Positions 12,101 through 22,575 of a stretch of 64,000 nucleotides of DNA are shown here, piece by piece (position 1 is the stretch's first letter; every line of letters starts with the position of its first letter). The DNA lies in contig JANXTA010000067.1 of the NCBI GenBank assembly GCA_025356395.1, positions 38,311 through 102,310 of the forward strand, written 5' to 3'. This stretch comes from Betaproteobacteria bacterium (lineage in GTDB: Bacteria; Pseudomonadota; Gammaproteobacteria; Burkholderiales; Burkholderiaceae_D). The position numbers and the translations under genes were made by a program. The notes under the pieces were generated by a model. The model searched no databases, was not told where the DNA came from, and saw only the letters and a program-made list of their open reading frames with translations.

Positions 12101-12718
12101 CAACGTGGCGGGGAGGTCGTCGAGGAGCTGCCGCTCGCGCGGGTCGAGAACCAGCAGTACATCCACTACCGCAAGGGATCGCTGGTGATGTACTGGCTGA
12201 AGGAGGTGGTCGGCGAGGACAAGGTCAACCGGGCGATGGCGAAGATGCTCGAGCAGCACGCGTTCAAGGCCGCGCCCTATCCGAACACGCTCGACTTCAT
12301 CAAGCTGCTGCGCGCCGAAGCAGGTCCCGAGAACGACCAGCTGATCACCGACCTGTTCGAGAAGATCACGCTGCTCGACGTCAAGGCGACCAACGCGAAG
12401 GTCGTCAAGCGCGCCGACGGCAAGTACGCGGTCAGCTTCGACGTCACCGCGAAGAAGATATACGCGGACGGCAAGGGCAAGGAGACCGAGGCGCCCCTCG
12501 ACGAGCCCTTCGACATCGGCGTGTTCTCGGCCGAGCCGGGGAGGCCCGGCTACACCGCGGCGTCGGTGCTGTTCTTCGACCGGCAGCGCGTGAAGACCGG
12601 CGTGCAGACCATCGAGGTGGTGGTGGACCAGCTCCCGAAGTTCGTCGGGGTTGATCCCTACAACAAGCGGATCGACCGCAACTCCGAGGACAACATCACG
12701 AAGGTCGAGGGGCTTTGA
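9140..12718 (+). CDS. ABC-2 permease fused to a periplasmic M1-type peptidase
   Basis: This 1192-residue protein carries two blocks of membrane helices (from residue 1 and from about 310), a last transmembrane segment near residue 560 (ALALLVLGFVTWAGTGAF) and a large soluble C-terminal half. That half has the M1 zinc site HEVAHQWWGH near residue 930, followed by GATMLVESFAQYSA, whose Glu is the likely third ligand, and a YHYRKGSLVMYWL-like segment. By my count 19 residues lie between the second zinc His and this Glu, against 18 in classical M1 enzymes. The classical GxMEN exopeptidase loop is not evident. The topology puts the peptidase outside the membrane. It starts two bases after the ATPase stop. 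Fusions of this kind are known, but their substrate is not. Confidence 0.88.
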   Translation: MLSSIARFEWRYQLKSPVFWVGFVLFFLLAFGATTIDTIQIGSRGNVNVNAPFAIIQTTGILSVFAIFILVAMVAGTVIRDDETGFAPILHSTRLSKSAYLFGRFAGSIAAALLVMAAVPLAIAIGSLMPWQDAEKIGPFVLVHYLYALFVIALPTLLIMGAAFFALATATRSLMWSYVGAIALLVLFTASRIWMRDLQHDTIAALSDPFGLSALAVTTKYWTATDRNTLLPPLTGLLLANRLLWIGVGAVLFSIAYYLFHFETKSRSAKDRPADAEEPVTVGSVGPKKLAMAKADAATGRVQLFALTRFDMAFVFRSPAFFVLMFIGVINGGLSAWFVGTILGSDAYPVTRLIVQALGGGFGLIPIIVAIYYGGELVWRDRERRLHEIVDATAAPDWTHLVPKIIAIALVLSASAMVAVFTGMAIQLIKGYTHFEFTSYLLWFAVPTVLSALLLAVLSVFTQVVVPQKFIGWGLMLLYVVASVALDSAGFEHKLYLYAETPGVPLSDMNGMGRFWIGAAWFRLYWSAFALMLAVCAFGLWRRGTNTALRPRLAAFPHRMRGGALALLVLGFVTWAGTGAFIFYNTNVLNIYRSGPEREKRQAAAEKELLPFEKLTVPRIVGVKLDVQLFPDAPRAVTTGSYHLVNRSTAPIDHVHLNWPEKLKMDQLAIDGGVLEKEYPEYSYRIYRLEPAMQPGESRDVRFATTLEERGFPNSMPLTRIVDNGSFLDNSEITPAIGISRDVFLKDRAKRRKYGLPSDLRPPTLEDDTGRVRNVFSPASDWVDADITVTTDADQTPIAPGYTLSDTVVKGRRTVHFKPDAPINNFFSIQSGRYAIKHDKAGAIDLAVYYLPGHEYNVDRMLEAMKVSLALFGTQFSPYQFRQARILEFPSYATFAQSFANTIPFSEDIGFLTKLGDPEKIDIATYVTAHEVAHQWWGHQLVPSNQQGATMLVESFAQYSAMLVMEQMYGKEQMRRFLKYELDSYLRQRGGEVVEELPLARVENQQYIHYRKGSLVMYWLKEVVGEDKVNRAMAKMLEQHAFKAAPYPNTLDFIKLLRAEAGPENDQLITDLFEKITLLDVKATNAKVVKRADGKYAVSFDVTAKKIYADGKGKETEAPLDEPFDIGVFSAEPGRPGYTAASVLFFDRQRVKTGVQTIEVVVDQLPKFVGVDPYNKRIDRNSEDNITKVEGL

Positions 12719-12761
12719 AAAAATCGGTTCGACCCGGCCGCTCGACGACACTCTCCGCCCC

Positions 12762-12852
12762 GTCGTTCCCGCTTTCGCGGCAACCCAGCGATGTAGGGTG
12801 CCGATGGGTGAACCATGGAACGGCACTGGATTCCCGCGAAAGCGGGAACGAC
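12762..12852. repeat. REP-like palindromic element
   Basis: Two perfect 19-base arms (12762-12780 and 12834-12852, core TTCCCGCTTTCGCGG and its complement) enclose an inner 6-base stem (GTGCCG at 12798-12803 with CGGCAC at 12821-12826). The sequence resembles the common proteobacterial intergenic repeat with the core TTCCCGCGAAAGCGGGAA. It lies between the convergent ABC permease/peptidase and msrA genes and may also work as a terminator or mRNA-stabilising hairpin. Confidence 0.75.
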
Positions 12853-12926
12853 ATGATCGGCAGGCTCCAGCGCGACAGAAGAAGGGCGGCCAGCAGCCGC
12901 CCCTTTTGTCCGCACACCCGCAACGA

Positions 12927-13616
12927 TCAGCTGTCGCGATAGATCGTCGGGAACATCGTCTTCAGCGCCTCGACCTTGGGCTTGTCGTTGATGACGATGT
13001 AGGGCTGCATCGGGTGCAGTTGCAGATAGTTCTGGTGATACGCCTCGGCCGGGTAGAAGGCGACCAGCGGCGCGACCTGCGTCACGATCGGACCCGTGAA
13101 GAGCTTCGTGCCCTGGAGCTGCGCAATGTAGGCGTCGATCACGCGCTTCTGGTCGGCATCCTTGTAGAAGATCGCCGAACGGTATTGCGTGCCGCGGTCC
13201 GGACCCTGGCGGTTCAGTTCGGTCGGATTGTGCGCCACCGAGAAGAACACGCGCAGCAACTGACCGACGGAGACCTGCGACGGGTCGTAGACGATGTTGA
13301 CGGACTCGGCGTGGCCGGTCGTGCCGGTGCTGACCGTGTCGTAGTCGGCGGTGGACTTCTCGCCGCCCGCATAGCCCGACGTCACCGTGGTGACGCCCTT
13401 GACGTGCTTGAACACGGCATCGACGCCCCAGAAGCATCCGCCCGCGAGGGTCAGCGTCTGCGTGCCCTTGGCCGGCGCCAGGGGCTGATCGACGGCCGCT
13501 GCCGGCACGTTGGCCGTGGTGTCGCCGGCCTCGGCGAGGCCGCATGCCGCGAGCGCGACGACGACGGTCGCGGTGGCCGCGCGGGTGAAGCGTTTCAGGA
13601 TCGTGACGTGGTTCAT
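12927..13616 (-). CDS. msrA: Envelope peptide methionine sulfoxide reductase A
   Basis: The protein (229 residues) reduces the S-epimer of methionine sulfoxide. The catalytic motif GGCFWGVDAVF is near residue 60, and GYAGG, TTGHAESVNIVYDP and YHQNYLQLHP follow as in other MsrA. The N-terminus has a hydrophobic stretch ending in VALAACG, which reads as a lipobox, so the enzyme is probably a lipoprotein or otherwise exported. It starts 26 bases after the msrB stop on the same strand and forms a two-gene unit with it, pointing to repair of oxidised envelope proteins. Confidence 0.92.
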   Translation of the reverse strand: MNHVTILKRFTRAATATVVVALAACGLAEAGDTTANVPAAAVDQPLAPAKGTQTLTLAGGCFWGVDAVFKHVKGVTTVTSGYAGGEKSTADYDTVSTGTTGHAESVNIVYDPSQVSVGQLLRVFFSVAHNPTELNRQGPDRGTQYRSAIFYKDADQKRVIDAYIAQLQGTKLFTGPIVTQVAPLVAFYPAEAYHQNYLQLHPMQPYIVINDKPKVEALKTMFPTIYRDS

Positions 13617-13642
13617 GGAGGTCCTCTACGAGATTCGGGGGA

Positions 13643-14248
13643 TCACGCGCGCTTTGTGAATTTCATCGCGGCGGAATTCATGCAGTAGCGCAGGCCGGTC
13701 GGCTTGGGACCGTCGTTGAAGACATGGCCGAGGTGCGCGTCGCAGAGCTTGCACGACACGGCCGTGCGCTGCATCAGCAGGCTCCGGTCGGAGGTCTCCA
13801 CGATGTTCTCCTTCGCGATCGGTTGCCAGAAGCTCGGCCATCCGGTGCCGGATTCAAACTTGGTCTCCGAGTCGAACACCGGCGTCGCGCAGCAGACGCA
13901 GCGATAGACGCCCTTGTCGTGCAGGTTCCACGTGTTGCCGGTGTAAGGACGCTCGGTACCTTCCTGGCGGGCGACGTTGAACTCGATCGGCTCGAGCTGC
14001 TTCTTCCAATCGGCCTCGGACTTGACGACCTTGGGCAGGCTGACCGGCGGCATGCGCACGCCGGCGTCGCTGAACGGGACGATCGTGACCGGGCCGCTGG
14101 TGGTCGGATTCGCGGCAGCGGTCGCCGACCGTCGGGTGCTTGCCCACGCAAGTGCGACGATTGCCGCGCCGGCGGTGGCGATGAATCCGCGTCTGCGGTT
14201 GGTCGAGTCGGGTGCCGCCTGCACGGCGGTCGTTGCTTGCTTGGTCAT
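13643..14248 (-). CDS. msrB: Tat-exported peptide methionine sulfoxide reductase B
   Basis: This 201-residue MsrB reduces the R-epimer of methionine sulfoxide. Two zinc-binding CxxC pairs (CVCC and CKLC), the fold motif [11 protein letters not shown] and the catalytic [11 protein letters not shown] are all present. The N-terminus carries a twin-arginine type signal ([20 protein letters not shown]), so folding before export to the periplasm is likely. It is the first gene of the leftward msrB-msrA pair. The start at 14246-14248 gives the complete Tat signal. Confidence 0.92.
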   Translation of the reverse strand: MTKQATTAVQAAPDSTNRRRGFIATAGAAIVALAWASTRRSATAAANPTTSGPVTIVPFSDAGVRMPPVSLPKVVKSEADWKKQLEPIEFNVARQEGTERPYTGNTWNLHDKGVYRCVCCATPVFDSETKFESGTGWPSFWQPIAKENIVETSDRSLLMQRTAVSCKLCDAHLGHVFNDGPKPTGLRYCMNSAAMKFTKRA

Positions 14249-14486
14249 GCTCGATTCTCCAGCGGTTGTGCGTGCACTTACTACGTGGCGGGGAATGCTG
14301 CAGTTTCGCCGCGACCTCGACCGTTTGTCGCGGCTGCACCTGCTTTATTACATCGGGTCGGACGGGCCCGATACCAGGGTGAACGTTTCGGACCGCGACT
14401 TCTTCCGAAGGGTCCCGGCGGCTCGACAGAATTTCCTTGAGCGATCGCAACGCTTCGCTACGCCTGCGAGCGTAGTCTGGGGCTCG

Positions 14487-14514
14487 CTTGAAACGAAGGT
14501 CGGATGCCCCATCT
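14487..14514 (+). promoter_or_regulatory. Sigma-32 heat-shock promoter of clpB
   Basis: CTTGAAA (14487-14493) and CCCCATCT (14507-14514) are separated by 13 bases. This matches the RpoH consensus CTTGAAA-N11-16-CCCCATNT almost exactly, and the -10 box ends 29 bases before the clpB start codon. It predicts heat-shock control of clpB. Confidence 0.93.
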
Positions 14515-14543
14515 CCGTGCAAGACTTTTTTCAGGGCCACGCC

Positions 14544-17171
<2,628 letters not shown>

Positions 17172-17196
17172 AGCCGCATGCGATGCGCGCGCCGCT

Positions 17197-17573
17197 TCAG
17201 CGGCCCTTGCGTCGCCCGCGCCGGCCCATTGGACCCTGCCGTTCCGGCAGCGACAGCATCTGCGGATCGTCGTCGCGAGGTCCGGGTTGAGCCTCTGCAA
17301 CGCGCATTGCGGATCGGGCGCCCCGTGGACCGCCGCGAACGTCAGCAGGCGCGCGACCCAGGCATCCGTCTCCTCGACGAACGCCGCGTGAAGCAGTCCC
17401 GCGACGACTTCGAGCCCCGCCGGATCGGCGATCTCGCGAGCGACCGACCACGGCGGGTCATCGATGACTCGGCGGCGCGGACGCGAATCCGGTCGTCGTC
17501 GCTCTCGTGCAGCCGCAGCGCCAGTGGCGGTCGGGCGCCGCCGATTCATAGGAAGACGCTGACCTTCAGGCAT
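17197..17573 (-). pseudogene. Frameshifted remnant of an unidentified small gene
   Basis: Protein-like sequence with high-GC third positions moves through all three minus-strand frames. It begins with ALRLHESDDDRIRVRAAE near 17530-17465, continues as DDPPWSVAREIADPAGLEVV and LLHAAFVEETDAWVARLLTF down to about 17290, and ends with DDDPQMLSLPERQGPMGRRG and a basic tail at the TGA at 17197. A TGA also lies just before the first piece. Joined, the pieces would make a protein of about 125 residues with a basic C-terminus. I do not recognise the family. The gene lies between clpB and the GT2 gene. Confidence 0.4.
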
Positions 17574-17726
17574 TCCTATATGTGCGGATTCTCGATGCAG
17601 GCCCGTGAATCCTGCGTTTGTGCCTGCGAAGGACAGCGCATCAACTCAGGCGGCCGCACCGACACGACGAGCAGAAGGCGACGGGCATCATCCGCAGAGA
17701 TCCCGGTCGCCGCCACCGCGAAGGAC

Positions 17727-19190
17727 TCAGTGACCCTTGACGACGCCTTCACCGATTACCGCGAGACGCTCCTGCTTGCCCCACTCGCGCTGGCGGGTCA
17801 GGAAAGTGACCCAGCCGAGCGTTGCGCCGACGTGCCTGAGCACCTGGAAGCTGAATGGCTCGGCGAGCGCCGCCAGCAGCGCGAAGCCGAAACTCGCCCG
17901 CGTTTTCTCGCCGATCCAGCGGCGGTAGAGATGCACCGACCACAAGTGGAAGCCGAGGTCGATCGAGATCTTGGCGATGATCCATGCCGACACCGGCAGC
18001 AGGACGCTCAGGCGTCCCTGCGCCAGCGCCACGACCAGGATGCCGAGCGCGGTCAGCCCGAAAATCGGCTGCATCGTGTCGACCGCCTTGACTGGCAGCA
18101 TCCAGCGGCCGACGTTGCCGTAGCGCCGGCCGTCGCCGACCATGCCGCGATACCAGTACTGGGTTTGCAGGAAGCCGCCGAACCAGCGCCGCCGCTGCCG
18201 TAGGAAGGCCGCCGTCGTGCTCGGCGCTTCGGTCTGCGCCTGCGCGTCGCCGATTACGCGCGATCGCCAGCCCAGGTCGTTGAGCGACGAGTAGCGCGCG
18301 AGCCGGTGGATCAGTTCGTAGTCCTCGACCAGGCAGTTCGGATCGAAGCCGCCGACCGTGACGACCGCTTCGCGACGAAAGCCGGCGAAGGCGCCCGAGA
18401 TCAGCAGCAGGCTGTTCACCCGCATCCACGCGTAGCGCGACAGGAAGTTGCGGATGTACTCGTAGGTCTGGAACCACTGGAACAGCCGGCCGGTGAGCGA
18501 CGGCCCGCAGACCGGCACCAGCACCCCGGTGGCCGCGACCAGTTGCGGCTCGTTCGAGAAGGCGTGGCGCATGGCCCGGATCGCGCCGGGCGAGAGGTGC
18601 GTGTCGGCATCGACCGTCATCACGACAGCCGTCCGGCACGCCTCGATCGGCGAGACCAGCGCCGCGTTGAGCGCGCGTGCCTTGCCGCCGTGCGCGACAC
18701 GCAGCCAATGCAGCGTCGGGATGGTCGTGCTCGTCGCCCAGGCGCCGAGCTCCGGCTCGACGAACCCGAACCGCGTGACCAGCAGCGCGCTGGTGTCGTC
18801 GCTCGAGCCATCGTCGGCGATCACGATCGCGTCGGGCGGCTCATCCTGCGCGAGCAGGGACGTGACGCTCTGCGGGAGAACCTTGCCCTCGTTGTGAGAG
18901 GCGACGACGACGCCGAGAGTCTCGGCCCGCGAGCCCGCGGAAACGGCGGGTGGCGGCCTCAGCAGGACCCAGGTCTGCCAGCCCACGAACGCGAGCAGCA
19001 GCGTGTCGTAGAGGATGTAGGCGATGCCCGTCGACCATGCGTAGACGCCACCGACCGCGAACGCGCTCGCGAACAGCAGCAGCCAGACCACGCCGACCGA
19101 GCCGTGCACCAGAAGGCTCGCGAGCGGTGTGACGCGCGGCAGATAGCGGGGGGAATGGAGGACGAGGGAGTCCTCGAGGCGATGCGTCAA
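17727..19190 (-). CDS. Membrane-bound family 2 glycosyltransferase
   Basis: The protein of about 487 residues has N-terminal membrane helices, a GT2 domain and three or four C-terminal helices. Catalytic signatures are ASHNEGKVLP, DDGSSDDTS, DADTHL (DxD), EDYELIHR and QRRRWFGGFLQTQ, the D,D,D,QxxRW pattern of processive synthases such as cellulose or hyaluronan synthase relatives. No ATG precedes the first helix. I took the TTG at 19188-19190 as start, and GTG at 19107-19109 is an alternative. It stands alone, with no accessory polysaccharide genes, so the product is unknown. Confidence 0.8.
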   Translation of the reverse strand: MTHRLEDSLVLHSPRYLPRVTPLASLLVHGSVGVVWLLLFASAFAVGGVYAWSTGIAYILYDTLLLAFVGWQTWVLLRPPPAVSAGSRAETLGVVVASHNEGKVLPQSVTSLLAQDEPPDAIVIADDGSSDDTSALLVTRFGFVEPELGAWATSTTIPTLHWLRVAHGGKARALNAALVSPIEACRTAVVMTVDADTHLSPGAIRAMRHAFSNEPQLVAATGVLVPVCGPSLTGRLFQWFQTYEYIRNFLSRYAWMRVNSLLLISGAFAGFRREAVVTVGGFDPNCLVEDYELIHRLARYSSLNDLGWRSRVIGDAQAQTEAPSTTAAFLRQRRRWFGGFLQTQYWYRGMVGDGRRYGNVGRWMLPVKAVDTMQPIFGLTALGILVVALAQGRLSVLLPVSAWIIAKISIDLGFHLWSVHLYRRWIGEKTRASFGFALLAALAEPFSFQVLRHVGATLGWVTFLTRQREWGKQERLAVIGEGVVKGH

Positions 19191-19337
19191 TGGCGGAGGC
19201 GAAGCGGAACGACTCGCATCATCCCATGTACGCGTCAGCCACCCGATCGGATCTCGTGACCGAATGTCACCGGCGGTGTCGCGCGTCCCCAATCTTCTTG
19301 CGATACTTCCGCTCTTTTCACCCCACACCGAACTCGC

Positions 19338-19898
19338 ATGCAAATTCCCGAGCGCTACACGAAGACGGCTATCGCGCTGCACTGGTTGATCGCCCTGCTG
19401 ATTCTCGTCAACGTCGTGCTGGCCCTGTCGGCCGACTACCTGCCCGACGCCTGGGCTCGCTTGGTCGTCGACACGCACAAATCGATCGGCATCACCATCC
19501 TGGGTCTCGCACTGATGCGACTGCTGTGGCGATTCACGCACCGGCCGCCGGCCCTGCCGGATGCCTACCCGCGCTGGGAACGCGTCGGCGCCCACGCGGC
19601 GCATGCCTTGCTGTATCTCCTGCTCCTGGCCTTGCCGCTGTCGGGCTGGCTGCACGACTCGGCGTGGAAGGACGCCGCGACCCATCCGATGAAGCTTTAC
19701 GGGCTGATCCCCTGGCCGCGAGTGGGCTGGGTGATGAACATGGACCCCACGTCGAAAGAGGCCTGGCATGACCGTTTCGGCGACTTGCACACCTGGTTCG
19801 GCTACGTGCTCTATGCGGCGTTCGCATTGCACGTCGTCGGTGCCCTGAAGCATCAGTGGAAGGATCGCGAACCCGAGTTGCAACGCATGTGGCTGTGA
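19338..19898 (+). CDS. Cytochrome b561 (CybB-like)
   Basis: This 186-residue protein has four transmembrane helices with His residues placed as haem b ligands (ALHWLIALL, VDTHKSIGI, AHALLYLLLL, FALHVVGALKHQW). Bacterial b561 proteins of this type move electrons from ubiquinol, and some act as superoxide:quinone oxidoreductases. The product would sit in the inner membrane. It lies next to the peroxide-defence genes, which fits a redox role, but an AT-rich promoter region separates them. Confidence 0.85.
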   Translation: MQIPERYTKTAIALHWLIALLILVNVVLALSADYLPDAWARLVVDTHKSIGITILGLALMRLLWRFTHRPPALPDAYPRWERVGAHAAHALLYLLLLALPLSGWLHDSAWKDAATHPMKLYGLIPWPRVGWVMNMDPTSKEAWHDRFGDLHTWFGYVLYAAFALHVVGALKHQWKDREPELQRMWL

Positions 19899-19929
19899 AG
19901 CGAAAGACCCGATGGGCGACTTCTATTCA

Positions 19930-19966
19930 ATAATCAAGGACTATCGAATTTATACCAAAATAAACC
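19930..19966. promoter_or_regulatory. Candidate OxyR-binding site
   Basis: The segment reads ATAA-N7-CTAT-N7-ATAC-N7-AACC and matches three of four elements of the OxyR pattern ATAG-N7-CTAT-N7-ATAG-N7-CTAT. It lies in an unusually AT-rich patch 64 bases before the Prx5-Grx start codon, where peroxide control of this family is expected. The assignment is by pattern only. Confidence 0.5.
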
Positions 19967-20029
19967 TTGTCCTATCGTCTATTGCGTCGCAAAATTCGGC
20001 TCCCGCAACTCAGCATAGGAGCTCGACCC

Positions 20030-20773
20030 ATGAGTGCATTGAAGAATATCGAAGGCCAAAACGTTCCCGACGTCACGTTGATGATCCGTAAGGACGGCGA
20101 CTGGGCCAAGGTCACGACCGACGACCTGTTCGCGAACAAGACTGTCGTCGTGTTCTCGCTGCCGGGTGCGTTCACCCCGACTTGCTCGTCCACCCACCTG
20201 CCGCGCTACAACGAACTGGCCCCGATCTTCACGAAGCACGGCGTCGACTCGATCATTTGCGTTTCGGTCAACGACCCGTTCGTCATGGAAGAATGGGCGC
20301 GCGACCAGGAGGCCGAGAACGTCATGTTGCTGCCCGACGGCGCCGGTGCGTTCACGAAGGGCATGGGCATGATGCTCGACAAGAGCGCCATCAACTTCGG
20401 TGATCGTTCGTGGCGCTATTCGATGCTCGTCAAGAACAAGAAGATCGAGAAGATGTTCATCGAGCCGGAGAAGGAAGGCGACCCGTTCGAAGTCTCCGAC
20501 GCCGACACGATGCTCCACTTCATCGACCCGAGCGCCAAGGGCCCTGACCAGGTCGCGATCCTGACCCGCATCGGTTGCCCGCATTGCGCCCGCGCCAAGA
20601 AGGCATTGACCTCGGTCGGCCTCGACTACGTCGAAGTGCCGCTCGGCCACACCATCCGCACCAGGGCGGTCGGTGCGATCTCGGGTGGCAAGACGGTTCC
20701 GCAGGTTTTCATCAACGGCGAACTGATCGGCGATGCCGACGACCTCGACCTCTACCTGAAGAAGGCGGCCTGA
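20030..20773 (+). CDS. Prx5-glutaredoxin hybrid peroxidase
   Basis: This 247-residue protein has an N-terminal peroxiredoxin-5 domain with peroxidatic cysteine in PGAFTPTCSSTHLPRY, and a C-terminal glutaredoxin domain with GCPHCARAKKAL (CPHC), TVPQVFINGELIG and DDLDLYL. The hybrid reduces H2O2 and organic peroxides using glutathione, with its own Grx domain recycling the peroxidatic site. The ATG at 20030 has AGGAG upstream. A candidate OxyR site precedes it. A hairpin separates it from the flavoprotein gene that follows 80 bases later. Confidence 0.93.
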   Translation: MSALKNIEGQNVPDVTLMIRKDGDWAKVTTDDLFANKTVVVFSLPGAFTPTCSSTHLPRYNELAPIFTKHGVDSIICVSVNDPFVMEEWARDQEAENVMLLPDGAGAFTKGMGMMLDKSAINFGDRSWRYSMLVKNKKIEKMFIEPEKEGDPFEVSDADTMLHFIDPSAKGPDQVAILTRIGCPHCARAKKALTSVGLDYVEVPLGHTIRTRAVGAISGGKTVPQVFINGELIGDADDLDLYLKKAA

Positions 20774-20794
20774 ACGGCGTGCAAGCAGTCAAGG

Positions 20795-20818
20795 AACGGC
20801 CCCTCTGGGGCCGTTTTT
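20795..20818 (+). terminator. Intrinsic terminator/attenuator
   Basis: A 9-base-pair stem (AACGGCCCC with GGGGCCGTT, loop TCT) runs into TTTT. It lies between the Prx5-Grx gene and the flavoprotein gene, so it may make expression of the second gene lower than the first. Confidence 0.85.
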
Positions 20819-20852
20819 CAAGATCCCTGAACACCAGCAAGCGAGGCTTCCC

Positions 20853-22271
20853 ATGTACCAACTCGAAACCGACGTCGCCGTCATCGGCGCGGGCACCGCA
20901 GGACTCGCCGCCTACCGGGCCGCGAAGGCTGCCGGCAAGCGGGTCGTGCTGATCGAGAGCACGGTCTACGGAACGACCTGTGCACGCGTCGGCTGCATGC
21001 CGAGCAAGCTGCTGATCGCGCCGGCCGAGGCCGCGCACAATCTCGATCGGCTGAACGCGTTCGGCATGTCGGTCGATGCGCCACTGAAGATCGACGGCAA
21101 GGCCGTCATGAAGCGCGTGCAGAGCGAGCGCGATCGCTTCGTGGGCTTCGTGACGCGCGGCGTCGACGAGATCCCGGCGGCCGACAAGGTGTTCGGCATG
21201 GCGACCTTCGTCGACGACCAGACGCTGGCGATCGACGACGGCACGACCATCAAGGCGAAGGCCATCGTGATCGCTACCGGCTCGACGCCGTCGTTCCCGC
21301 CGATCTGGAAGGCGCTCGGCGACCGTCTCATCACCAACGACCAGATCTTCGAGTTCGACGACCTGCCCAAGAGCGTCGCCGTGTTCGGGCCGGGCGTCGT
21401 TGGCCTCGAGCTCGGTCAGGCCCTGCATCGCCTCGGCGTGCGCGTGAAGGTGTTCGGCCGGGGCGGCGGCGTCGGCCCGATCGGCGACCCGGCGATCCTG
21501 GCCGACGCGCACAAGGTGTTCGGTGCCGAGTTCTATCTCGACACCGATGCGCATGCCAACGTGCATCGCGAAGACGACGAGGTCGTCGTCACGTTCAAGG
21601 CGCTCGACGGCACCGATCAGGTCGAGCGTTTCGACTATCTGCTCGCCGCGACCGGCCGGACGCCGAACGTGCGCAACATCGGGCTCGAGCAAACGTCGCT
21701 CGAGTGCGATCCGCATGCGGTGCCGCGCTTCGATCGCGAGACCCTGCAGTGCGGCACGTCGTCGATCTTCATCGCCGGCGATGTCAACAACGACGTCCCC
21801 GTATTGCACGAAGCCGCCGACGAAGGGCGCATCGCGGGAGAGAACGCCGCGCGCTTCCCGGTCGTGAAGAAGGGCCTGCGTCGCGCGCCGCTGGGCGTGA
21901 TGTTCACCGACCCGCAGATCATGATCGTCGGCGGCGGCTATCGCGCCGTGCAGCACCAAGCGCATGTCGTCGGCGAGGTGTCGTTCGTCGACCAGGGCAG
22001 GGCGCGCGTGATGATGCGCAACCAGGGCCTGCTGCACATCTACGCCGAGATCGGCACGGGTCGTTTCCTGGGTGCCGAGATGCTCGGTCCTGATGCCGAG
22101 CACATCGCGCACCTGCTCGCGTGGGCGCTGCAGATGGAATGCACGATCGCGCAGATGCTCGAGATGCCGTTCTATCACCCGGTCGTAGAGGAGGGACTGC
22201 GGACCGCGTTGCGCGATACGCAGGTGAAGCTCGATGCGGCGCAAGCGCCGGTGGTGCGTCGCGCCGCCTGA
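20853..22271 (+). CDS. Dihydrolipoyl dehydrogenase-like pyridine nucleotide-disulfide oxidoreductase
   Basis: This 472-residue flavoprotein has an FAD motif GAGTAGLAAYRAA, the redox-active pair in TTCARVGCMPSKLL (spaced as in lipoamide dehydrogenase), the NAD motif GPGVVGLELGQAL, and IFIAGDVNND for the FAD pyrophosphate. The C-terminal dimer-interface motif is FYHPVVEEGL, which keeps the catalytic His-Glu but differs from the usual HPTxSE. It is not next to a 2-oxoacid dehydrogenase. Its position behind the Prx5-Grx gene suggests a role in thiol recycling, which is an inference from context. Confidence 0.85.
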   Translation: MYQLETDVAVIGAGTAGLAAYRAAKAAGKRVVLIESTVYGTTCARVGCMPSKLLIAPAEAAHNLDRLNAFGMSVDAPLKIDGKAVMKRVQSERDRFVGFVTRGVDEIPAADKVFGMATFVDDQTLAIDDGTTIKAKAIVIATGSTPSFPPIWKALGDRLITNDQIFEFDDLPKSVAVFGPGVVGLELGQALHRLGVRVKVFGRGGGVGPIGDPAILADAHKVFGAEFYLDTDAHANVHREDDEVVVTFKALDGTDQVERFDYLLAATGRTPNVRNIGLEQTSLECDPHAVPRFDRETLQCGTSSIFIAGDVNNDVPVLHEAADEGRIAGENAARFPVVKKGLRRAPLGVMFTDPQIMIVGGGYRAVQHQAHVVGEVSFVDQGRARVMMRNQGLLHIYAEIGTGRFLGAEMLGPDAEHIAHLLAWALQMECTIAQMLEMPFYHPVVEEGLRTALRDTQVKLDAAQAPVVRRAA

Positions 22272-22293
22272 CCGAACCGTGTCTTGAAGAAGC

Positions 22294-22315
22294 CGGCCGC
22301 GCATGCGGCCGTTTT
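22294..22315 (+). terminator. Intrinsic terminator
   Basis: A CGGCCGC/GCGGCCG stem of 7 base pairs around GCAT is followed by TTTT, just past the flavoprotein stop. The remaining 260 bases before the TonB receptor gene show no further gene. Confidence 0.75.
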
Positions 22316-22575
22316 CTTGTGGAAGGCCTCGGAGGCACGTGCATCGGCTGGACCGAGTCCGAGCGAGGTCTGGTCCGACAGCTCGACCCATGGCCGAGTC
22401 GGCGAAGGCGCGAGCGCAGCCGTTTTGGTCAAGTAGTTTTGCTTCCTCGTGCGCAGATGTCATGAGCATTTCATGTTGACCGCTCATCTTGGATAAGGCG
22501 TCGATCGATGCCGACGCAAGGCTGAGCCGCGCGCGGCGGCCATGCTTTCGCATCGCCTCATCCACCTGTCCATCC

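Noticed and set aside
9935..12826. Long open frame on the minus strand opposite the permease/peptidase gene
   Set aside because: Composition is that of an antisense shadow (Arg/Asp/Gln/His-rich, no domain), and the plus-strand gene has clear motifs.
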